Assembly (NCBI GenBank): GCA_963840725.1 | Contig: CAWIZY010000006.1 | Span: forward strand, 1-52,290 | DNA: 52,290 nucleotides | Source of the DNA: CAVWDU01 sp963840725 | Lineage (GTDB): Bacteria; Pseudomonadota; Gammaproteobacteria; Pseudomonadales; Halieaceae | Direction: 5' to 3' | Shown here: positions 8,968 to 15,711 of the stretch, piece after piece | Position numbering within the stretch: position 1 is the first letter of the stretch | Layout of the letters: each line of letters opens with the position of its first letter | The notes under the pieces: model-generated | Seen by the model: only the letters and a program-made list of their open reading frames with translations | Databases searched by the model: none | Told to the model about the DNA's origin: nothing | Made by a program: the position numbers and the translations under genes

Positions 8968-9630
8968 TTACACGAGCGCCAGGTTCTTATTGACTGATCC
9001 TGCTTCATCTCCGTTGTTGGAGGTGGTCGCTCCATAGATTGCGCCGCCGGCGCCGCCAGTGAGCAGGCCGGCCGAAGATAGTCCTGTAATACATAAACCT
9101 GCAAGCGGCCCAGTAGTTCCACAGATGATAAGCCCGGCTGCCAAACCTGCAGCTGACCCGGCCGTTGCGCCAGATAAGGCGGCATCAAGAATTTTCTGAT
9201 TGCCTTCATTTAGCTGTTCCAACGAGAGAATGTCTTCAGATCTAAGAATCGCTACCGATCTGAACTCCGGTATTTCGACGTAGACCTTTTGCTCGTTGTT
9301 TGATGGTATCTTTTGGCCGTATATGCCGATTCCTGGCTTCGGGAACTCGCCACGGTTTGACACATCGAAGTCATCTCCGAGTGCATGAGTGAGATCCTCT
9401 GTGTCGCAGTAATCATTCCAAACAGGTGGTTGACCTTGGCCTGGCATAACACAGATGATGCAACCAAAGTTGCCTCCCCACCGACCCCACATATTCGCTA
9501 TCTCACCGCCATGTTCCAGGCAGAGTTTGCTGGTCTTTTCTCGGGCGCTATTTTCTTCGGGATGCGTAAGCTCGGGAGCACAGCCGGTTAGAAGCGCAAG
9601 GCACGACAGAGCGCCAATCAGTACTTTCAT
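8968..9630 (-). CDS. Putative lipoprotein with glycine-zipper hydrophobic segment
   Basis: The start is placed at the ATG at 9630, because it gives a proper lipoprotein signal (MKVLIGALSCLALLTGC); an upstream ATG at 9672 would bury it. The 220-residue product has a Cys/Trp-rich N-terminal region (CLEHGG, WGRWGGNFGCIICVMPGQG), a middle region without a recognised domain, and a glycine/alanine-rich double hydrophobic segment near the C terminus (GATAGSAAGLAAGLIICG, then GLLTGGAGGAIYGA), a glycine-zipper pattern seen in outer-membrane lipoproteins. Because coding sequence continues after the stop, this may be the truncated first two thirds of a longer gene. Function unknown. Confidence 0.6.
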   Translation of the reverse strand: MKVLIGALSCLALLTGCAPELTHPEENSAREKTSKLCLEHGGEIANMWGRWGGNFGCIICVMPGQGQPPVWNDYCDTEDLTHALGDDFDVSNRGEFPKPGIGIYGQKIPSNNEQKVYVEIPEFRSVAILRSEDILSLEQLNEGNQKILDAALSGATAGSAAGLAAGLIICGTTGPLAGLCITGLSSAGLLTGGAGGAIYGATTSNNGDEAGSVNKNLALV

Positions 9631-9753
9631 TTGGCCGAGAGTACGCAATTCTCCTGAATACAGCATTGACACACGTCAACTGCGAATGTCGATGGAGCAC
9701 GCGAGTTCGGCCTTTGCGATAGTCCCGTTTGGGTCAGCCCGTTTTCAAACTAT

Positions 9754-9921
9754 TCAGTAGAGCTGAACGCCGACCGACATGGCAACTAGCGCAATACTGG
9801 GCCAGAGCACCGCGACCACCGACCAGAATTTCTTCGCAGGCGCGTTCTTGGGTATATTCAACTTATAGGTCTTGCTACCGTTGAGGTGGTTGCCATCGGC
9901 GTCCATAAATTTTTCAGTGTC
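9754..9921 (-). pseudogene. DUF1254/DUF1214-family protein relic
   Basis: A short frame reads KFMDADGNHLNGSKTYKLNI, then APAKKFWSVV, which is the DUF1214 segment of DUF1254/DUF1214 proteins (the D..G..LDG..TYKLH...FWSV pattern). It then runs into an unrelated hydrophobic tail (LWPSIALVAMSVGVQLY) and stops. Typical members exceed 400 residues, so this is a small internal scrap of a lost gene. Confidence 0.55.
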
Positions 9922-10095
9922 TTACTTGCTGATGTAGTGCTGTTGAACTGGATTCTGCTGCCGCGGGCCCTTCCTAGCGAAAAGAGGTAATGTACCCCAG
10001 GGCACCATCTCTTGATGCTCCGCTTCATGCACACTGGTGCGGTAACCGTTCAGTGCAGCGGCAAACGAAACGAGGGAAAACGCCGCGAACAGCAT
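9922..10095 (-). CDS. Small hypothetical membrane protein (doubtful)
   Basis: A 57-codon frame starting at ATG 10095 encodes one hydrophobic segment (MLFAAFSLVSFAAALNG) followed by a charged tail (RTSVHEAEHQEMVPWG). It lies 18 bases after the SDR gene and is in frame with the DUF1254 relic that follows its stop. I recognise no family and see no strong ribosome site. It may be a real small protein or the end of another broken gene. Confidence 0.3.
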   Translation of the reverse strand: MLFAAFSLVSFAAALNGYRTSVHEAEHQEMVPWGTLPLFARKGPRQQNPVQQHYISK

Positions 10096-10113
10096 CGCAT
10101 AGCCGGTTAGGGT

Positions 10114-10911
10114 CTAGGTTCTGTTTTGGCTTCCCATCAGGGCCTGGCGACGGATAATGGGCAGTTGTTTTGCCAGAGCACCGTCCACCAATGACGGGAA
10201 TAACGAATTCAGGCGGGCAAAAAATCGCTCGGGCAGTCCTACAGCACGGCTGCCTTTACCTTTTTTCAGTAGTGCCAGCAGTTCATCCGCTACCCGTTTT
10301 GGCGAGTCTGTTGTATTGCCAAGTTCCTTGTTCAGTTCCACCACTTCAGGTGGATTCATCTCAGTATCTGTGGCGCGCGGCGCAAAGTAGAGCACACTCA
10401 CTTCCCTATCCGCTAATTCGCGCCGCAGCGCCTCGGTGAACCCCCGCAAAGCAAACTTGCTGGCACTGTATGCGCAGTAGCCTGGAAAGCCGATGCTACC
10501 GAAACCCGACCCTACATTGACAATAGTACCACCGCTCTCAGAGAGAATCGGCAGCAGATCTCGGGTCAATAGTATTGGGGCCATTGTGTTGATTTCAAAC
10601 ATTTGACCTAACTGATCGTCGCTGAGGCTGTCCAGCATACCAAAACTGTTGATGCCTGCGTTGTTGATAAGTCCATCCAACTGGCCCTGGCAAGCGGCCA
10701 CCACCGTTTCTCTCCCATCACGGCTGCTGATATCTGCCGCGACAGCGGTGTGGCCCTCTCCCGGTAACCTGGCCAGCAGATTATCCAGCCGGTATTGGTT
10801 ACGCGATACCAGAATCAGTCGAGCTCCCTCTCCAGCCAGTCGGTGTGCCATCGCTTTGCCGATACCGCCTGTCGCACCAGTGAGCAAAAGAGACTTCCCA
10901 CTGATGTTCAT
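10114..10911 (-). CDS. Short-chain dehydrogenase/reductase, last gene of the four-gene operon
   Basis: A 265-residue classical SDR. The ATG at 10911 is chosen because it overlaps the upstream stop (ATGA) and places the nucleotide-binding motif TGATGGIG at residues 11-18, as usual; the longer frame back to 11001 only adds sequence antisense in character. The NNAG motif and the catalytic YSASK (Tyr-x3-Lys) preceded by the VNVGSGFGS serine strand are all present, so it should be an active NAD(P)H oxidoreductase. The C-terminal 40 residues (RFFARLNSLFPSLVDGALAKQL) resemble SDRs acting on lipid-like substrates. It is the fourth gene of a coupled operon with an AMP ligase and a diiron oxidase, so it probably reduces or oxidises their product. 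Confidence 0.9.
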   Translation of the reverse strand: MNISGKSLLLTGATGGIGKAMAHRLAGEGARLILVSRNQYRLDNLLARLPGEGHTAVAADISSRDGRETVVAACQGQLDGLINNAGINSFGMLDSLSDDQLGQMFEINTMAPILLTRDLLPILSESGGTIVNVGSGFGSIGFPGYCAYSASKFALRGFTEALRRELADREVSVLYFAPRATDTEMNPPEVVELNKELGNTTDSPKRVADELLALLKKGKGSRAVGLPERFFARLNSLFPSLVDGALAKQLPIIRRQALMGSQNRT

Positions 10912-11591
10912 GCGACGCTCTCCAGCGCCAATAATCTCGCCTGGTCCGCCTCCACGCTGCGATAAACATCGGCGTAGAGATGATAGAAGTTGCGGGCACA
11001 ATGCACGATCAAACGCTGGTCTTTCTCATCTTCCACGCGATTGATCAGGTTCTCGAAAAATTTTACGTGCTCCACATCAAGTTTTCCGTGGGAGCGCAAG
11101 TAGGAAAAAGCGTTATCTGGCAGCCCTGTCGCCTCCTGAATACGAGCTGCAGCACCATCCGCTGTGGCAACGCTGGTACCTTCCAGTACATGTACCATGC
11201 CGAAGAAGCCAACAGGATTGACCCGATCAATGACGTGGTAGGCGTAAGCCACCATGAGTTCGGTAGCCCGGGTGGGGACCGACTGACGTGCCTTTCCCTT
11301 GTCGTAGCCACAAGCTGCAATGTCATTTAACACCCACTCCTGGTGGCCAAGCTCCTCCTCGACATACTCTGCCAGGGCGTCACGCATCCACTCCTTCTCT
11401 GCTGGCACCCGACTGCCGGCTGCCATTAGCAAGGGCGTTGTATGCCTCACGTGATGGTAGGCCTGCTGCAGGAAAGCGACATAGAGCTCTGTTGTGGCTT
11501 CGCCAGAAAGCGCTGTATTGATCAGTTCAGTAGACAGCAGCAAATCCCGTTCCCGGGTAGTAGATAATTGCAGGGTTTCAAAAAAGCTCAT
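10908..11591 (-). CDS. Heme-oxygenase-like diiron oxidase (TenA-like fold)
   Basis: The 227-residue all-helical protein belongs to the TenA/heme-oxygenase-like iron enzymes. Metal ligand candidates fit the HDO pattern: Glu75/78-80 with His83 in AEYVEEELGH, Glu137 in HVLEG, and His168-x3-Asp172-x2-His175 in HGKLDVEH. The last spacing is the signature that separates diiron oxidases (UndA, CADD and relatives) from TenA thiaminases. Known members perform oxidative decarboxylation, N-oxygenation or C-C cleavage of fatty acids and amino acids. It overlaps both neighbours by four bases (ATGA), so it is made together with the ligase and SDR. The substrate is unknown, but a ligase-activated acyl or amino acid is a reasonable guess. 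Confidence 0.85.
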   Translation of the reverse strand: MSFFETLQLSTTRERDLLLSTELINTALSGEATTELYVAFLQQAYHHVRHTTPLLMAAGSRVPAEKEWMRDALAEYVEEELGHQEWVLNDIAACGYDKGKARQSVPTRATELMVAYAYHVIDRVNPVGFFGMVHVLEGTSVATADGAAARIQEATGLPDNAFSYLRSHGKLDVEHVKFFENLINRVEDEKDQRLIVHCARNFYHLYADVYRSVEADQARLLALESVA

Positions 11592-13087
11592 AGACCCTTC
11601 AGCTCCTTGGGTTGTGGGTAAAGTGATTCAACCAACTGCTCATAGGCCAGTTCAATGAGATTGCGGCGGGGGCGCCCATTGGCCGTGAGTAAATTATCGG
11701 CAGCCGAAAGAGGTCCGGGCAGGCGCGCCCAGGCTCCCACCCTGGCATAGTCAGGCAAACGGATATTGACGTCATCGATGGCTACCTGGATGGAAGTATC
11801 GGTACTATTTTCGTCCAGTGGGTAGATCAACGCCGTACAGTAAGGTCGGCCATCACCGAATACGACTACCTGGCGGAACTTGCTAGTGCCTGCCAGTTCG
11901 CTTTCAACCCACTCAGGGCTGATATTCCGCCCATAGCTGGTGATCAGGAGGTTTTTCTGCCTCCCCTCAATCGTGATGTAGCCGTCGGCGTCCACGGTGC
12001 CAATGTCACCTGTATCGACGTATTTCGGATACCAGGTCTCCGGCTGGTTCAGATAGCCGAGGAATGCATTGCCAATTACACGTAATTGACCCTCGTGCTC
12101 GGCGACCTGCACATGATCTAAAACTTGGCCGCTGGTTCCAGGCCGATCGCAACCAGGACAATTGACACTCACCACGGAAGCACACTCCGAGAGGCCGTAT
12201 CCCTCGTAAACTGGCAGTCCCTTTGCTCTGACTCTTTCTACCAGTGATGCTGAGACCCTGGCCCCACCGACTGCGATGAATTTCAGGGATTGGGGAGCTT
12301 CCCAGCCCATAGCCAATGCCACATCCAGAACCGCCAGTAACTGGGGGACAAGAATCAGGGTATCCGGCTGATAGCGGCTGAGCGCAGCCAAAAATGTAGC
12401 TGGATCGACACCCGAACTACCCGAGAAGCCCATATCTTGCAGCGGAGCAGTGAACACACTGCCATCTACCAACAAGGGAGCGTAAACGCCGGCAATGTTT
12501 TCCAGCAGTATCGGCAGCGGCAGCACACAAAGATGACGAGGGCCCTTCAAGCCGGTCACCTGTGCCAGCGAGTGGGCCACATTCAGGCAGTGCTCGAAGG
12601 ACAGGCAAACCCCTTTAGGGTCGCCTGTGGAGCCGGAGGTAAAGGTGATTTTCGAAGTCCCCTGCGGAATCCTGGCCCCGGGCCTTGCCGCCAGGGGCAA
12701 GCCATTGAGGGGTGGCAGCACAGAGAATTCTGCACCAGATGCCGCGACATTGTCTTGAATACGGAGGCCGAGGTCTTCTTGGTAGATCAATAGATCGGCC
12801 CCCGTACTTTGCAGTGCGTGGGATATTTGCTGGGAACTGAAAAAGGTGGGTAGCGGGATCAGGCATATTCCCTGGGTTTGACAAGCCAGATCCACGACTA
12901 CCCACTCAGGGGAATTGTCCGCGTACAGCGCAACGGTTTGATATCCACCCGCTTTAAGCCTGAGAGCGACCTCCTGCAGCAAGACCAGTAACTCACTGAT
13001 GCTCATGGAGCGGTCAGCCGTCTCCAGCACCACACTCTCGGGCGACCGGCCTGCGCGCTCCTCAAGTTGTAGTAAAAAGGGGTTCAC
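11588..13087 (-). CDS. AMP-dependent synthetase/ligase (ANL family)
   Basis: The 499-residue protein is a full-length adenylate-forming enzyme: A3 P-loop TSGSTGDPKG (150-159), A5 GYGLSE (296-301), A7 YVDTGDIG (357-364), and A8 hinge GRQKNLLITSYGRNISPEW (375-393). In the A10 motif, which normally reads NGK and supplies the lysine for adenylation, this protein has NGRPRR (470-475), so the lysine is Arg472. It could still adenylate weakly, or do only the second half reaction, or the family may use arginine. It sits second in the operon, overlapping both neighbours by ATGA. It probably activates a carboxylic acid for the neighbouring GNAT-like protein, diiron oxidase and SDR. Whether CoA is the acceptor cannot be read from sequence. 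Confidence 0.88.
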   Translation of the reverse strand: MNPFLLQLEERAGRSPESVVLETADRSMSISELLVLLQEVALRLKAGGYQTVALYADNSPEWVVVDLACQTQGICLIPLPTFFSSQQISHALQSTGADLLIYQEDLGLRIQDNVAASGAEFSVLPPLNGLPLAARPGARIPQGTSKITFTSGSTGDPKGVCLSFEHCLNVAHSLAQVTGLKGPRHLCVLPLPILLENIAGVYAPLLVDGSVFTAPLQDMGFSGSSGVDPATFLAALSRYQPDTLILVPQLLAVLDVALAMGWEAPQSLKFIAVGGARVSASLVERVRAKGLPVYEGYGLSECASVVSVNCPGCDRPGTSGQVLDHVQVAEHEGQLRVIGNAFLGYLNQPETWYPKYVDTGDIGTVDADGYITIEGRQKNLLITSYGRNISPEWVESELAGTSKFRQVVVFGDGRPYCTALIYPLDENSTDTSIQVAIDDVNIRLPDYARVGAWARLPGPLSAADNLLTANGRPRRNLIELAYEQLVESLYPQPKELKGL

Positions 13088-13779
13088 TTCAGGCGCAGTT
13101 GGATGATTTCAACGAGTTCGTTGATGGTATCCTGGTAAAAAGCCAGAATGCATGCGACCAGCGGATTCACTCTGCAGCTATCCATTGCCACGCGCACATC
13201 ACCAAGCAGGACCTTTGGGTCGCCATTGTAATAGCTGCCCCAGTCACAAGCTGACGCTTCCAGGCGACTCCGGTCTGCGGCGGCGATCGGCACACCGGTC
13301 ATACCACTTCTTTTAAGGGAGATACGTACGGCCCTATTGGCGGCAAACAGGAGATAGTCCATGCCAGCCTCGTACATCGCAGCCCCTACAAGGGTATATA
13401 GAAGGGCCGCATGCCCGGGGTTTGACGCAACGAGATTGCCCATCTCAAGGATTCTCCCTCGCTGCACCTGCCGCCCGAAAATAGCCTGCACATGGGTTTC
13501 CACGGGATCATCCAGATACTGCTCACAAAACAAGCGGTTACCCGCGGCTCCTCGCAGACCCAAGGCTGAAGTGAGGTGGCCCTTTTCCTGTTCCCGCAAA
13601 GATACCAGCAGCGGCATGAACTCGGTTACCTGTGCTCCATAACTCATCTGGAATACGCCGGCGATGTAGCGCTGTACCTCATCTCTTGCATTGCTGCCGC
13701 ATGCATTGTATTCCAGGGAAGGAATGGTGGGCTGGGCGCTTGGAGTGCATGCTGCGATGTTTTCTGCCAGTCTCATCAT
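13084..13779 (-). CDS. Thermostable hemolysin family protein (possible GNAT-fold acyltransferase)
   Basis: The 231-residue product matches the thermostable hemolysin (delta-VPH) family: VQRYIAGVFQMSYGAQVTEF (35-54), a LFCEQYLDDPVE segment (83-94), RGRILEMGNLVASNPG (107-122), and DWGSYYNGDP (179-188) near the end. The EMGNLVA strand followed by a helix recalls N-acyltransferases and autoinducer synthases, so the hemolysin name may be misleading. This is inference from pattern. It has no signal peptide. It starts the ATGA-coupled set, with a GGAAG ribosome site eight bases before the ATG at 13779. In this context it could transfer the acyl group activated by the ligase. Confidence 0.8.
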   Translation of the reverse strand: MMRLAENIAACTPSAQPTIPSLEYNACGSNARDEVQRYIAGVFQMSYGAQVTEFMPLLVSLREQEKGHLTSALGLRGAAGNRLFCEQYLDDPVETHVQAIFGRQVQRGRILEMGNLVASNPGHAALLYTLVGAAMYEAGMDYLLFAANRAVRISLKRSGMTGVPIAAADRSRLEASACDWGSYYNGDPKVLLGDVRVAMDSCRVNPLVACILAFYQDTINELVEIIQLRLK

Positions 13780-13850
13780 GGTATTGCTTCCAAAGTGCGG
13801 TCTATGATGGAACTCTACGGCTATTTCCTTAAGATAAACTTACCCACTCC

Positions 13851-14504
13851 TTACCCGCCGAGTTTTTTGTCTACTTTTGACAGCAAAGTGTCGATTTCCA
13901 GCTGGCGCCCTCGATCCGCTATGGGTCGATTGGGGCGCGGTGACGCATCTTTCGCTTTCAGCAAGTGCTCCCGGCTTTTTGCGTATTCTCCCTGTTCGTA
14001 TAGGTACTCACCGTAGAAATAATTGGGATCGATGCCGTCGGGATTCAAACCAAGTCCCTTTTGCAGGTACTTCTCGGCCTCGTTATCGCTGCCAAACCCC
14101 ACAGGCCAACCAGGCACCTTGAAATAGAGCGTTCCGAGACTGGTGTAAGCGGAGCCAGACAACGCCTCCGCGTTAATTTCAATCGCCTTCTCAAAATCCT
14201 GGCGAGCGGCTTTGGCATACTTCATCGCAGAAAACGGGCTGGCCAAGCCAGCATAGGTCGATCTGACAATGCCGCACCAAATCACGGTTTCTACAGCCGA
14301 ATTTACAGGAGCCATGGAATCACAACTGTCGACCAGTTCTGCCATAGCGTCAGCACGATCATCCTCGGACACCTCGTAGTTGACTCTAGCCCACTCTTTT
14401 TGCAGATGCTGCGCTTCCTGGGGGATGCCTGAGGGCGATTGCCCGAAAGCGGTAGCCGCCAGTTGCGTTAGTAGTACGGCTGACAGGACTTTGGAATATT
14501 TCAT
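13851..14504 (-). CDS. Exported TPR protein upstream of the hemolysin operon
   Basis: The start at 14504 is fixed by a strong GGGAGGAG sequence five bases upstream and by the signal peptide it gives (KYSKVLSAVLLTQLAATAFG). The 217-residue mature protein has two or three tetratricopeptide units: FEKAIEINAEALSGSAYTSL, AEKYLQKGLGLNPDGIDPNY and KSREHLLKAKDASPRP. TPR domains hold partner proteins; none can be named. It ends 71 bases before the hemolysin-like gene on the same strand and may be the first gene of that operon. The acid residues and lack of a membrane anchor point to a periplasmic scaffold. Confidence 0.8.
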   Translation of the reverse strand: MKYSKVLSAVLLTQLAATAFGQSPSGIPQEAQHLQKEWARVNYEVSEDDRADAMAELVDSCDSMAPVNSAVETVIWCGIVRSTYAGLASPFSAMKYAKAARQDFEKAIEINAEALSGSAYTSLGTLYFKVPGWPVGFGSDNEAEKYLQKGLGLNPDGIDPNYFYGEYLYEQGEYAKSREHLLKAKDASPRPNRPIADRGRQLEIDTLLSKVDKKLGG

Positions 14505-14712
14505 CAGGACTCCTCCCATTATGGATTTGGAGGAAGTCTAACTCTTATTTCTTAAGGAATTCTTATATAGAATGATCTGCACAACCCTCGGTACCAGCGG
14601 CCGAATTGATTTGCTTTTTCGCAGCCAAAGACAAGGCAGGTAGCGACTCACAATTTCGGCCAGTGCCGTGAAAAAGTGAGGCAACTAGAATTTGGCGAGC
14701 CAATTCGTAAGT
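14505..14712. other. Intergenic region
   Basis: No gene is visible. The AT-rich part at 14530-14575 just upstream of the TPR gene (minus strand) is the most likely place for the promoter of the TPR-hemolysin set, but I cannot assign -35 and -10 boxes with confidence. Confidence 0.3.
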
Positions 14713-14943
14713 TCAAAAATATATTTTGGCCTTCTTGAATCCGGCGTCTTTTAGTAATATGACTATGTCTCCTAACTCTTTTTCTGAAATAACTGAGTCA
14801 CTTTCGTCGCACAGCATGAAAGACTTACCATCTCGGCCATATAATAGCCCTATGTACTCACTGGCATTTTCGGGGTTCTTTCTAATTTCAACCAGAGTGA
14901 AATATTCCTCCGCACACTCTGTCTTTATAACTGAAAGTTTCAT
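14713..14943 (-). CDS. Small AT-rich hypothetical protein
   Basis: A 76-residue acidic protein (starts MKLSVIKTECAEEYFTLVEI, ends LKDAGFKKAKIYF) with alternating beta strands and a C-terminal helix. A GAGGTG ribosome site lies eight bases before the ATG, and the reading frame fills its own AT-rich island, unlike the GC-rich DNA around it. Both points support a real gene, probably acquired. I recognise no family. It has no signal peptide or membrane segment. Confidence 0.6.
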   Translation of the reverse strand: MKLSVIKTECAEEYFTLVEIRKNPENASEYIGLLYGRDGKSFMLCDESDSVISEKELGDIVILLKDAGFKKAKIYF

Positions 14944-15348
14944 GCTAGGGCACCTCTGAACAATGGCAACGTCGAGTGCGGGTTTGCCTGCAAGCCTCGC
15001 AGGGCCGGCTCTGAAGCGTCCAGTGCAAAGCCCGCGTTGCAGGTACTTACGTTCAATCAGCCGGCAACGGTGTGAAAGCCTTCACTGTGCCGAGAAAGCG
15101 GCACGATGGCGATAGCAATCGGCACAGAGACCATATCATGCTCAATCCTATACCAGGGATAAACACACGACGGTAACGTGGATGATCACCTTGTCACCGC
15201 TCTCGCTTGTGCCCCAGGGCAGTCTCTCGGGCCTTACCGGCCCTCACCTTCTCCTTTTGATGCCCTTCGTAACGCACCCCCGCGTGAAGTGAGAACGCAA
15301 CAGCCTTGGCCACCCGCTCCAGTCCGGGATCGGGGGGATACTGTGGTC
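14944..15348. other. Gene-free stretch, probably decayed coding DNA
   Basis: About 400 bases without a supported gene. The frames present have no family resemblance. Because the 3' neighbour is a peptidase M49 scrap on the minus strand, this DNA may be its degraded downstream half, but I could not match any of it. Confidence 0.3.
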
Positions 15349-15534
15349 TTATTGGACGCTGGAGGCGCTGAAGCGCACGTGGCGGAAAATGCCCGCCAGG
15401 AAAGTCACATAGTTGTCCATGAGCTGCGCCTCGGGGAGCTCACCCATGTCGTAGGGCGGGTGATTAGGTACAGGCCGAGGATATCCGCCTGGCCCTCTTC
15501 CAGCGCCGAGGAAGCCTCCTTCAGTGCCTTGACG
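15349..15534 (-). pseudogene. Peptidase M49-like protein relic
   Basis: Two overlapping frames on the minus strand together read VKALKEASSALEEGQADILG, then after a frameshift near 15450, YDMGELPEAQLMDNYVTFLA and GIFRHVRFSASS, then a stop. This is the segment around the third zinc ligand glutamate (ALEEGQADILGLY) of M49-type dipeptidyl-peptidase III-like enzymes. The HExxGH part and everything else is absent. Intact members exceed 500 residues. It is a short dead fragment. Confidence 0.65.
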
Positions 15535-15697
15535 CAGGAACCTCCCAAAAGCCGCTGGATGCTCTATACTATGAGAGCGAGATTGATGTTAAACAACCAT
15601 AAGAATTGACGTCACCCTCGGGGGTCCCCGTTTACTGTCTGCATTGGTTTGTGGTTTCCCGACGGACCTGACCCGTGGCCGCTCCGACGTCTGCGCT

Positions 15698-15703
15698 GGA
15701 GGA
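15698..15703 (+). promoter_or_regulatory. Ribosome binding site that fixes the GH16 start
   Basis: GGAGGA lies eight bases before the ATG at 15712. That ATG begins a clean signal peptide, while the earlier ATG at 15649 has no such site and would put 21 charged residues in front of it. Confidence 0.75.
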
Positions 15704-15711
15704 AACAACCC

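Noticed and set aside
10157..11044. Several plus-strand frames of 70-130 codons
   Set aside because: They are antisense to the SDR and oxidase genes and have no ribosome sites or domains.
15178..15609. 143-codon plus-strand frame
   Set aside because: It is antisense to the peptidase M49 relic, which has recognisable protein sequence.
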